DNA of 55,376 bases, from positions 1 to 55,376 of the forward strand of contig JAJZNE010000145.1 of the NCBI GenBank assembly GCA_021847995.1. Direction: 5' to 3'. Under the pieces are notes generated by a model, which was not told where the DNA came from, did not search any database, and saw only the letters and a list, made by a program, of their open reading frames with translations. Position 1 is the stretch's first letter, and the number at the start of each line of letters is the position of its first letter. This stretch comes from Pseudomonadota bacterium (lineage in GTDB: Bacteria > Pseudomonadota > Alphaproteobacteria > Acetobacterales > Acetobacteraceae). The position numbers and the translations under genes were made by a program. Positions 8,938-17,091 of this stretch are shown piece by piece.

Positions 8938-10224
8938 ATGATGCACATTCCCGATCTGCCCCGCCTTATCCTGCGCAACGCCACACTGCCCTGCGCGCTG
9001 CTCGACCCGGCACCTTCGGGCGAGACGGTGCTGCGCGACATCTCGATCGCCGGCGGCTGCATCGCGCGGATCGCACCGCCTGGCACGCTTGCAGGCGAAG
9101 ACATCGATCTCGACCGCGGCATGGTCTGGCCGTGTCCCGTTGACCTGCACACGCATCTCGACAAAGGCCACATCTGGCCGCGCGCGCCGAACCCGGACGG
9201 ATCGCGAGCCGGCGCGCTGGCGGCGGTGGGCGCCGACCGGGCAGCCCACTGGTCGGCCGACGACGTGCGCGCGCGCATGGATTTCGCGCTGCGCTGCGCC
9301 TTTGCCCAGGGTACCGCCGCGATCCGCACGCATCTCGACTCGATCGGTGCGCAGCCGGAGATCACCTGGCCGGTGTTCGCCGATCTCCGCGACGAATGGC
9401 GCGGGCGCATCGCCCTGCAGGGGGTCGCGCTGTTCCATCCCGAGGCGGCGCGCGACGATGCCTGGCTGATGCGCCTCGCCGATCTGGTCGCGGCCCATGG
9501 CGGCGTGATGGGCGGGGTGCCGGTGATGGACGAGAGCCTGCCGTGGTTCCTCGACCGCGTGTTCACGCTGGCGCTGGAACGCAGCCTCGATCTCGATTTC
9601 CATGTTGATGAGACGGGCGACCCCGCCGCCGCCACCCTGCGCGCGATCGCCGAGACCGCGCTTGCCCGCCGCTTCCCGGGCCGCATCGTCGCCGGTCATT
9701 GCTGCAGCATCGCGATGCAGCCGGCGGATGAGATCGACCGCACGCTCGATCTCGTCGCCCGCGCCGGCATTGCCGTGGTCAGCCTGCCGATGTGCAACAT
9801 GTACCTGCAGGACCGCGCGCCGCAGCGCACACCGCGCTGGCGTGGCGTGACCCTGCTGCACGAAATGGCGGCGCGCGGCATTCCGGTCGCCGTTGCCAGC
9901 GACAATTGCCGCGATCCGTTCTATGCGTACGGCGATCACGACATGATGGAAGTGTATCGGGAAGCGACGCGGATCGCGCATCTCGACCATCCGGTCGGCA
10001 CCTGGCCCGCCGCGATCGCTGCCACGCCCGCCCGCATCGCCGGATTCTCCGCCGGCTGCCTGCGCGAAGGGGCGGCTGCCGACCTGCTGCTGCTGCGGGC
10101 GCGGACGTTCAACGAACTTCTCGCGCGTCCGCCGACCGACCGCATCGTACTGCGCGGCGGACGCACGATCGATTGCGCGCTGCCGGACTACCGCGAACTC
10201 GATTCGCTGCTCGGTGTGCCATGA
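8938..10224 (+). CDS. Cytosine deaminase-like amidohydrolase
   Basis: A 428-aa member of the CodA/metallo-dependent hydrolase superfamily. It shows an early beta-sandwich segment, the HxH metal motif in DLHTHLDKGHIWPR, FHVDETGD, the metal His in VAGHCCS, and the catalytic Asp in ASDNCRDPFYAYGDHDM, which closely resembles bacterial cytosine deaminases. The family also includes creatinine, isoguanine and 5-methylcytosine deaminases, so the substrate is not fixed. Linkage to an ABC importer, a creatininase and redox enzymes suggests deamination of an imported N-heterocycle. The stop overlaps the next gene's start. Confidence 0.85.
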   Translation: MMHIPDLPRLILRNATLPCALLDPAPSGETVLRDISIAGGCIARIAPPGTLAGEDIDLDRGMVWPCPVDLHTHLDKGHIWPRAPNPDGSRAGALAAVGADRAAHWSADDVRARMDFALRCAFAQGTAAIRTHLDSIGAQPEITWPVFADLRDEWRGRIALQGVALFHPEAARDDAWLMRLADLVAAHGGVMGGVPVMDESLPWFLDRVFTLALERSLDLDFHVDETGDPAAATLRAIAETALARRFPGRIVAGHCCSIAMQPADEIDRTLDLVARAGIAVVSLPMCNMYLQDRAPQRTPRWRGVTLLHEMAARGIPVAVASDNCRDPFYAYGDHDMMEVYREATRIAHLDHPVGTWPAAIAATPARIAGFSAGCLREGAAADLLLLRARTFNELLARPPTDRIVLRGGRTIDCALPDYRELDSLLGVP

Positions 10225-11585
10225 CCGCAACCGGCATCGACCCGGCCACCTTCGCCGCGTCCCTCGGCGTTCCGACCGAGACCGATCCGGCGCTGGTGAA
10301 GCAGAAATCACGCGATTTCTACTGGTACAGTCCGGTGCTGAAGCGCCAGCTGCGCGGCGTCTCCGCCGACCTGATCGCCATGCCGCGCGACGAGGCGGAG
10401 GTGATTGCGGTGCTGCGGCAGTGTTTTGCCGCCGGCGTCCCGGTGACGCCACGCGGCGGCGGCACCGGCAATTACGGCCAGGCGATGCCGCTCGCCGGCG
10501 GCGTGGTGCTCGATCTGCTCGGCCTCGATGCGATCGCGCCGGTCAGCGGCGGCGTGCTGCGTGTCGGCGCCGGCGCGCGGCTCGGCGAGATCGAGGCGCG
10601 GTGCCGGCCGCTCGGGTGGGAGCTGCGCATGTTCCCCTCGACCCGCCGCACCGCCACCATCGGCGGCTTCGTGGCCGGCGGTTCGGGGGGCGTCGGATCG
10701 ATCAATTTCGGCCAGTTGCGGGATACCGGAACGCTGCTCGGCGCGCGCGTGGTGACGATGGAGGCCGCGCCGCGTGTGCTGACGCTGCGCGGTGCGGAGG
10801 TGAACCGGGTGCATCACGCCTATGGCACCAACGGCGTCATCACCGAACTCGAAATCGCCATGGCGCCGGCGCAGGACTGGATCGACTATGCCGTCGGCTT
10901 CGACGGATTCATGGCGCTGGCGCGCTTCACCGAGGGTGTTGCGCGCAGCGACGGCATCGCCAAGCGCCTGTGTACCGCCGTCGATGCCGGCGCCGCCGCC
11001 TATTTCCGGCCGCTGCGCGAGGCGATGCGACCGGGCGAGTCGGTCGGACTGTTCCTGATCGCGGCACAGAGCGCCGAAGCCTTCGAGGAGATGCTGCACG
11101 CCGGCGGCGGGCGTGTCTGTCGGCGGCTGACCGCGGCGGAGGCGGAGGGACAGGTGCCGGCCTTCGAGTTCACCTGGAACCACACCACGCTACAGGCGCT
11201 GAAGTCCGACCGCAGCATCACCTATCTGCAAACCCGCTTCCCCGGCCCCGATCATCTGGCCGCGGTCGCCGACATCATCGCGACCTACGGCGAGGAAGTG
11301 CCGATGCACCTGGAATTCATCCGCGTCGGCGGCGCCGTCGCCTGCGCCGGATTGCCGCTGGTGCGCTTCACCGACGAGGCACGGCTGCGCAGCATCATCG
11401 CGACCTTCGAGGCACGCGGCTGCACCGTATTCGACCCTCATACCTACGTGCTGGAGGATGGCGGGATGAAGCAGACCGATCCGGCGCAGCTCGACTTCAA
11501 GCGCCGGGCGGATCCCGCCGGCCTGCTCAATCCGGGCAAGATGCGCGGCTGGTCAGCGGAAGCGGCGGCGTGCGCATCCTCGTGA
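10221..11585 (+). CDS. FAD-binding oxidoreductase (VAO/PCMH family)
   Basis: A 454-aa flavoprotein of the vanillyl-alcohol-oxidase superfamily. The FAD pyrophosphate-binding loop reads VTPRGGGTGNYGQA near residue 75, followed by GGFVAGGSGGVGSINFG near residue 150, and the C-terminal end DPAGLLNPGKM is typical of glycolate-oxidase-like and lactate-dehydrogenase-like members. The ATG at 10221 overlaps the deaminase stop. The electron donor is unknown; co-transcription with the deaminase suggests it oxidises the ring or a side chain of the same substrate. Confidence 0.85.
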   Translation: MTATGIDPATFAASLGVPTETDPALVKQKSRDFYWYSPVLKRQLRGVSADLIAMPRDEAEVIAVLRQCFAAGVPVTPRGGGTGNYGQAMPLAGGVVLDLLGLDAIAPVSGGVLRVGAGARLGEIEARCRPLGWELRMFPSTRRTATIGGFVAGGSGGVGSINFGQLRDTGTLLGARVVTMEAAPRVLTLRGAEVNRVHHAYGTNGVITELEIAMAPAQDWIDYAVGFDGFMALARFTEGVARSDGIAKRLCTAVDAGAAAYFRPLREAMRPGESVGLFLIAAQSAEAFEEMLHAGGGRVCRRLTAAEAEGQVPAFEFTWNHTTLQALKSDRSITYLQTRFPGPDHLAAVADIIATYGEEVPMHLEFIRVGGAVACAGLPLVRFTDEARLRSIIATFEARGCTVFDPHTYVLEDGGMKQTDPAQLDFKRRADPAGLLNPGKMRGWSAEAAACASS

Positions 11586-12151
11586 TCTACGCCCATCCGG
11601 TGGAGAGCAGCTATGCCGCCGCCCTGCATGCAACGGTGCTGGAGACGCTGCGGGCGCACCATGAGGTGCGCGATCTCGATCTCTACGCCGAGGATTTCGA
11701 TCCGCGCCTGTCGCGGGATGAACGGCTACAGTACCACGACGTGACGCGCAACAGCGAATCCGTCGCGCGCTACGTGGAGATGCTGCGTTGGGCGGAAGCG
11801 GTGGTGTTCTGCTTCCCGGTCTGGAGTTTCGGGCTGCCTGCGATCCTGAAGGGCTTCTTCGACCGCGTGCTGATCCCCGGCGTGGCGTTCGACATCGACG
11901 GCGCCCGCGTGACGCCGAAGCTGACCCACATCGCGCATGTCATCGCGGTCTGCACCTACGGGCGGGGACGCTGGACGGTGCGATTCTCTATCGGCGATCT
12001 GCCGCGCACCCAGATCAGCCGGTATTTCCGCTGGTTCTGCGCCCGCGGTGCCACGCTGCGCTATCTCGCTCATTACCAGATGAACGCCGCGACCGAACGC
12101 AGCCGGGCGCGCTTCCTGGCGCATGTCCGGCGCACGCTCGCCTCGATATAG
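11570..12151 (+). CDS. NAD(P)H-dependent flavodoxin-fold oxidoreductase
   Basis: A 193-aa flavodoxin_2-type protein (NQO1/KefF/YwrO class). It starts with a beta strand and phosphate-binding loop ILVIYAHPVESSYA and has the family signature FCFPVWSFGLPAILKGFFDRV near residue 80. It probably reduces quinones or flavins and may supply reduced flavin or handle products of the upstream flavoprotein. The start is a GTG at 11570, giving a 16-bp overlap with the upstream gene; another GTG lies 12 bp on. It is the last gene of the plus-strand operon. Confidence 0.85.
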   Translation: MRILVIYAHPVESSYAAALHATVLETLRAHHEVRDLDLYAEDFDPRLSRDERLQYHDVTRNSESVARYVEMLRWAEAVVFCFPVWSFGLPAILKGFFDRVLIPGVAFDIDGARVTPKLTHIAHVIAVCTYGRGRWTVRFSIGDLPRTQISRYFRWFCARGATLRYLAHYQMNAATERSRARFLAHVRRTLASI

Positions 12152-12157
12152 GCGCGG

Positions 12158-13153
12158 TCAGCGTGGTTGCGGCAGGAAGGCGGTGGTGAAGACACGGGTG
12201 TAGTCGAGACCGGGCGGATAGACCTTCTGCGACACCATCACGTCGTAGAAGTCCCTCCACCGCGCATCGGTCATGATGCCGATGCCGCCGGTCGCGGCAT
12301 CGCCGCCATCGACGACGTGGTTGGCCTTCATCGTCCGGACGGCGTAGGCGAGCACGTCGTCCGTCATCTCCGGGTTGGCCTTCTGGATCAGCGCGTTGGC
12401 AGCGGCATTGTCGCCGTTGAGGTAATCGTGCCAGCCCTCGACCGTGGCCGCGACGAAGGCGCGCACGACCTCCGGCTTGGCATCGATCATCTTCTGCGGC
12501 ACCAGCACCATGCCGGCGTAGCTCGGATAGCCGTAATCGGCGAGCAGGAACACCTTGGGCGTCACGCCCTGCTTCATCACGAGATATGGCTCGGACGACA
12601 GATAGCCCTGCTGGATCGCATTGCGGTCCACCAGCCAGGGCGCCATATTGAAGGTGTATTTGCGGATCTGGCTGTCCTGGAAGTCGAACTTTGCCTTCAG
12701 CCAGAGCCAGAACGTGGTGGCGGAGCCGCTTGCGATCATGATCGGCTTGCCCTTCATGTCGGCAAGCGTCCTGATGTCGTCGCGCTCATGCGCCATCAGG
12801 ACTTGCGGATCCTTCTGGAAGCCGGCCATCACCGCCCGCACCGCCGCACCCGCCTGCAATAGATTGAGCGGCACGAAGCTGTTGGATCCCACCGCCATCG
12901 TCACGGCGCCCGCGGCGATCAGTTGCTGGTTGTCGATCCCCGGCCCGCCTTCGTGGATGGTTACATCGAGCCCGCGCTTGCGGTACAGTCCCTCCGCCAC
13001 CGCCTGATAGTAGCCGCCGTGTTCCGCCTCCGCCTTCCAGTCGGTGGCGAACACGATCTTCTCGTCCGCCGCCGCCTGCCGCCCCGCAAGCAGCGCAACT
13101 GCCAGCGCCACTGCCGCCGCCGCCGCGCCGGGCAACATGCCATGCCGCCTCAT
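12158..13153 (-). CDS. NMT1/THI5-type ABC substrate-binding protein
   Basis: A 331-aa periplasmic binding protein with a Sec signal peptide (about residues 1-29). The mature protein begins DEKIVFATDWKAEAEHGGYYQA, the layout of pyrimidine or sulfonate binding proteins (ThiY/SsuA). GGYYQAVAEGLYRKRGLDV is characteristic, as are the following GGPG and AVGSNS segments. The ATG at 13153 is preferred over one nine codons upstream because it starts the charged n-region MRRHGM. It is convergent with the transporter operon and is the best candidate binding partner of the 7324-8936 transporter. Confidence 0.88.
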   Translation of the reverse strand: MRRHGMLPGAAAAAVALAVALLAGRQAAADEKIVFATDWKAEAEHGGYYQAVAEGLYRKRGLDVTIHEGGPGIDNQQLIAAGAVTMAVGSNSFVPLNLLQAGAAVRAVMAGFQKDPQVLMAHERDDIRTLADMKGKPIMIASGSATTFWLWLKAKFDFQDSQIRKYTFNMAPWLVDRNAIQQGYLSSEPYLVMKQGVTPKVFLLADYGYPSYAGMVLVPQKMIDAKPEVVRAFVAATVEGWHDYLNGDNAAANALIQKANPEMTDDVLAYAVRTMKANHVVDGGDAATGGIGIMTDARWRDFYDVMVSQKVYPPGLDYTRVFTTAFLPQPR

Positions 13154-13250
13154 CGCCTTCCCCCTCTCATTGCCTGTCACGTCGCATCACATTGCCGCAG
13201 ACTGCATCCAGCGCTCGGGCGGGCGCCGGAGCAAGACGCGGGCCAGACCG

Positions 13251-14183
13251 TCAGGCCGGGAAGCCGTAGAACTGCGCCGGGTTGGCGACCAGGATGCGGC
13301 GGCGCAGCGCCGCCTCCGGTGCCCACTCTGCGAGCAGGTCGAACAGGATCGCGTCATCGGGCTTCTGCGTCTCGGTCGGATGCGGCCAGTCGCTGCCCCA
13401 GACCATGCGGCCCGGCGCGGCGGCCAGATAGGCGCGGGCGACGGCGGTGCAGTCGGCATAGGTCGGCGGTCCGACCTTGCTGTCCATATAGACGCCCGAC
13501 AGCTTTACCCAGCCGTTGCCGTTGCGCGCAAGGTCCGAAAGCAGGCCGACCACCGGCGACCCGGCGCCGCCGGGTTCCGCCGGATGCCCCATGTGATCGA
13601 AGATCACGGGGCACGGCAGCCCGCGCCACAGGGCCGCATTGGCGGTGATCAGCGCCGGCAGGGCATGGACCTGAACATGCCAGCCGAGCGGTGCGATGCG
13701 CGCCGCGAGCGGCGCCACCATCTCCACCGTGGTCGCGCCGGTCTGCACCAGATTGAAGCGAATGCCGCGCACGCCGGCGGCGTGCAGGCGGTGCAGCTCG
13801 TCATCGCCGACGCCGGTATCGACCACCGCAACCCCGCGCGCCCCCGCCCCGAACTGCGCCAGCGCATCGAGCAGGCAGCGATTGTCGATGCCGTAGCTTG
13901 ATGGTTGGACGACGACGTTACGGGTAGTGCCGATCCGTGCCTGCAGGGCGCGATAGTCGGCAACCGTCGCCGGCCCCGGATGCAGCGTCGCCTTCGGGTC
14001 CATCGGGAAGCGCGGATCGTAGATGTGGTGATGGCAGTCGGCGGCGTCCTGCGGCGCGGGCAAAGTCGGCCGTTCGGTGCCGGCCGACCATTTCACCGCC
14101 TGGGCCGCCGCACGATGCGGCATCACCGCTGCCGCACCGGCCGCGGCCAGAACGGCCCGACGTGGCCAAACGCCTGCATCCAT
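13251..14183 (-). CDS. Tat-exported amidohydrolase (PDC lactonase-like)
   Basis: A 310-aa amidohydrolase-2 family protein. The N-terminus has a twin-arginine-like signal (WPRRAVLAAAG, cleavage after AAAQA near residue 29). The barrel begins with DCHHHIYD (metal-binding HxH-type), and continues with FDHMGHP and WGSDWPHP, which are typical of 2-pyrone-4,6-dicarboxylate lactonase and related TIM-barrel hydrolases. Export is unusual for this family and suggests periplasmic hydrolysis before uptake. It lies upstream of the binding-protein gene on the same strand (97-bp gap), which may place both in one transcript. Confidence 0.8.
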   Translation of the reverse strand: MDAGVWPRRAVLAAAGAAAVMPHRAAAQAVKWSAGTERPTLPAPQDAADCHHHIYDPRFPMDPKATLHPGPATVADYRALQARIGTTRNVVVQPSSYGIDNRCLLDALAQFGAGARGVAVVDTGVGDDELHRLHAAGVRGIRFNLVQTGATTVEMVAPLAARIAPLGWHVQVHALPALITANAALWRGLPCPVIFDHMGHPAEPGGAGSPVVGLLSDLARNGNGWVKLSGVYMDSKVGPPTYADCTAVARAYLAAAPGRMVWGSDWPHPTETQKPDDAILFDLLAEWAPEAALRRRILVANPAQFYGFPA

Positions 14184-14249
14184 CGCCCCCTCCCCCGATC
14201 GCTGTTGCCGCTTAAGCTAGCGCACCGCGCGCGACCACAACAGGGGGGA

Positions 14250-15767
14250 TCAGGCGGAGGCGTATTCGGTCAGCACGCGCCCGGTGTCCGCGTCATGCTC
14301 CTGCAGGCAGACGCGATAGCCCCACAGCACTTGCATGTGCTGCAGGGTCTTCTTCGCCAGATCGCCGTCCAGGCGTGCGCCGCGATGCGACTGGTGGACC
14401 AGCTTCAGCGTCCGGCTGCCGAACAGATCGACATCCGCCACCTCGATCAGCGGCGCCAGGGTGGCGGGTTCGTACTGGTCGGCGAGCAGCGAGGCGATCC
14501 GGCGATAGCCCTCCTCGTCGTGAATGTCGTTGATGCAGTAATCGGGATCGGCGGTGCGGTCGGCGAGGTGGACCATGCGGAAGCTGCGCATCACCTTGGG
14601 GCCGAGGAACTGCCGGATCAGCCCCTCGTCACGATAGTTCGCCCACACGTCGCGCAGGACGCCCCACGGATCGCCGTTGCCGGCGAAGGCGGGGAACCAG
14701 GCACGGTCCTCCTCATCCGGCTCGCGGGCGACGCGCGCGAGGTCGCGCATGATCGCGAAGCCGAGCGCATAGGGGTTCCAGCCGGCAAAGCGTTCGTCCA
14801 GCAGATCGGGCTGCAGGATGACGGAACTGTGCGAATGGAGGAATTCCAGCAGGGCACCGTCGCTGATCTGCCCGGTTTCGTGCAGGCGGGTCATGATCTC
14901 GTAGTGGCAAAAGGTGGCGCAGCCCTCGTTCGCCACCTTGGTTTGCGCCTGCGGATAGAAATACTGCGCCAGCACGCGCACGATGCGGATCAGTTCGCGT
15001 TCCCAACCGGCCAGCCGCGGCGAGTGCTTTTCGCAGAAATAGAGCAGATTCTCCTCCGGCAGCCGCAGGCGAGCCCGCGCCTCCGATTCAAGTTGCTGGC
15101 GCGCCTCGGGCGCTGCCTGGCCGATACGGAAGCCGGGCACAGTGCGCATCAGCGGATCGTAATTGACCTCGGCATGTTCGTGCCGCACCCGCCTGCGCTC
15201 GGCTTCCTCGGCGAGCCGCCAGCGCCGCTTCGGATAGCGGTGGATGCCCTGCGGGCGCAGGGCATGCGCGGCGTCCAGGATCCGTTCCACCGCGGCGCGT
15301 CCCTGGCGCTCCTCGCACTCGGCCACATACGCCTTGGCGAACGCGAGATAGCCGAGAATAGCCTCGGCGTCGGTCCATTGGCGGAACAGGTAGTTGTTTC
15401 GGAAGAAGTGGTTGTGGCCGAAGCAGGCGTGCGCGATCACCAGCGTCTGCAACGTCGCCGTGTTCTCCTCCATGATGTAGGAGATGCAGGGCGAGGAATT
15501 GATGACGATCTCGTAGGCGAGGCCCTGATAGCCCTGGCGGTACAGCGCCTCGTCGCGCGCGAAGCGCTTGCCGAAGCTCCAGTGGCTGTACATCAGCGGC
15601 AGGCCGTTGGAGGAGTAGGCGTCCAGCATCTGCTCGGAGGTGATCACCTCGATCTGGTTGGGATAGACCTGCAGCCCGAACTCGCCGACCGCGATGTCCT
15701 CGCACGCGCGATGGATGGCATCGAGCGTCTGGAAATCCCATTCCGCGCCGTCGAACAGCAGCGCCAT
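14250..15767 (-). CDS. SpoVR family protein
   Basis: A 505-aa SpoVR/YcgB-family protein, near the usual length. Recognisable blocks are YPNQIEVITSEQMLDAYSS, MYSHWSFGK, YEIVINSSPCISYIMEENT, the histidine-rich CFGHNHFFRNN, and the C-terminal MQVLWGYRVCLQEHD. The biochemical function is unknown; in non-sporulating bacteria it belongs to the stress regulon with PrkA and YeaH. The start is ATG 15767, with GTG one codon upstream and GGAGG before it. It follows the DUF444 gene by 19 bp and is the last gene of this operon. Confidence 0.95.
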   Translation of the reverse strand: MALLFDGAEWDFQTLDAIHRACEDIAVGEFGLQVYPNQIEVITSEQMLDAYSSNGLPLMYSHWSFGKRFARDEALYRQGYQGLAYEIVINSSPCISYIMEENTATLQTLVIAHACFGHNHFFRNNYLFRQWTDAEAILGYLAFAKAYVAECEERQGRAAVERILDAAHALRPQGIHRYPKRRWRLAEEAERRRVRHEHAEVNYDPLMRTVPGFRIGQAAPEARQQLESEARARLRLPEENLLYFCEKHSPRLAGWERELIRIVRVLAQYFYPQAQTKVANEGCATFCHYEIMTRLHETGQISDGALLEFLHSHSSVILQPDLLDERFAGWNPYALGFAIMRDLARVAREPDEEDRAWFPAFAGNGDPWGVLRDVWANYRDEGLIRQFLGPKVMRSFRMVHLADRTADPDYCINDIHDEEGYRRIASLLADQYEPATLAPLIEVADVDLFGSRTLKLVHQSHRGARLDGDLAKKTLQHMQVLWGYRVCLQEHDADTGRVLTEYASA

Positions 15768-15786
15768 CACCGCCTCCGCCCCAGGT

Positions 15787-17091
15787 TCAGGCAGCCGCCG
15801 CGCCGGACTTGGCGAACAGGTCGGCGAGCACGCCCCACACCGCGGCGCTGTCGTTCAGCCGCCGCATCGCCAGTTGCTCGTGCTCCGGAGAGAGCGAGTC
15901 ATAGGTATCCCACAGTTCGGTGGTGCGCCGCCCGGCATGGTGTGGAAACGCCCCCCGCTCTCCGCCGGTCTCGACATAGGCGAAGTACCGCACGATCGGC
16001 AGGATGTGCTCATCCATCAGATAGGTCACGCGCGCACGGTCGGCGCTGTCGTTGTCGCCGTCGGATGCCTGCGCGACATAGAGATTGAAGCGGTCGCGGG
16101 GGAAGCGCGCGCGCTGCACCGCCAGCATCACGTCGAGCGCCGAGGAGACCAGCGTGCCGCCGGTCTCGCGTGAGCGGAAGAACGTGTCCTCATCGACCTC
16201 TGCCGCCCGTTCGGTGTGCCGGATGAAGACGACATGCACGCGGTCGTAGCGGCGGCCGAGGAAAAGGTGCAGCAGCATGAAGAACCGCTTCGCCAGATCC
16301 TTCATGTGCTCCGTCATCGAGCCGGAGACGTCCATCAGACAGAACATCACCGCCTCGGTCGCCGGAACCGGCCGGCGCTCGTGGCGGGCATAGCGCACGT
16401 CGATCGGATCGACGTAGGGAATGCGGGCCATGCGCTGGCGCAGTTGCGCGAGATGCGCCTCCGCCTGCGCCAGCGCGTCCTCGTCGCCGGCTTCGCGCGC
16501 CGCGGCCACCCGCGCCTGCACCGCCTCCAGCGTACCCAGATCGGGTCGGCGCAGCGCGATGCGGCGGGCGAGGCTGTTGCGCATGGTGCGCCGCACGTCG
16601 AGCGCGCTCGGGTAGCCGTAGATGGAGATGCCGGCACGCTGCGGTTTCGACAGCTTGTCCTGCATCACGCTGGTGCGCGCAAGCCGGGGCAATTCCAGCT
16701 CATCGAGGAAGTAATTGAGGAACTCCTCGCGTGTCAGCGTGAATTCGAACGGATCCTCGCCGCTGCCGCGTCCCGCCTTGCGTCCCTGGCCGCGCCCGCT
16801 GCCGCCCTGCGGCTTGCGGATGCGGTCGCCGCGATTGAGCGTGCCGGGACCGGGCAGCACATAGTCGTGTTCGCCCTCCGGCGTGGTGGCGAAGCCCGGC
16901 TCCTCGGTGCCATCGACGCGGACGCGCACCTCCTCGCCCGAATCGACATCGGCGATGCGGCGCCGTGCGATGGTATCCGCGACCGCCCGCTTCACGTCGC
17001 CGCGCACCCGCTCCAGGAAGCGCTGGCGGTTGGCCAGGCTCTTGCCCTGCGGATTGGCACGCCGATCCACGATGACCATGAAGTTGCCCAC
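15787..17091 (-). CDS. DUF444 family protein (YeaH/YhbH)
   Basis: A 434-aa protein of the YeaH family. The N-terminal part is basic and charged (NRQRFLERVRGDVKRAV), with a Gly/Arg-rich stretch GSGRGQGRKAGRGSG near residue 105. The C-terminal half is a von Willebrand A-like domain with a MIDAS-type motif, DVSGSMTEHMKDLAKRF. It acts with PrkA in nutrient and stress signalling. The start is GTG at 17091, directly abutting the prkA stop; the ATG at 17079 is an alternative, and neither has a strong ribosome-binding site, which suggests translational coupling. Confidence 0.93.
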   Translation of the reverse strand: MGNFMVIVDRRANPQGKSLANRQRFLERVRGDVKRAVADTIARRRIADVDSGEEVRVRVDGTEEPGFATTPEGEHDYVLPGPGTLNRGDRIRKPQGGSGRGQGRKAGRGSGEDPFEFTLTREEFLNYFLDELELPRLARTSVMQDKLSKPQRAGISIYGYPSALDVRRTMRNSLARRIALRRPDLGTLEAVQARVAAAREAGDEDALAQAEAHLAQLRQRMARIPYVDPIDVRYARHERRPVPATEAVMFCLMDVSGSMTEHMKDLAKRFFMLLHLFLGRRYDRVHVVFIRHTERAAEVDEDTFFRSRETGGTLVSSALDVMLAVQRARFPRDRFNLYVAQASDGDNDSADRARVTYLMDEHILPIVRYFAYVETGGERGAFPHHAGRRTTELWDTYDSLSPEHEQLAMRRLNDSAAVWGVLADLFAKSGAAAA

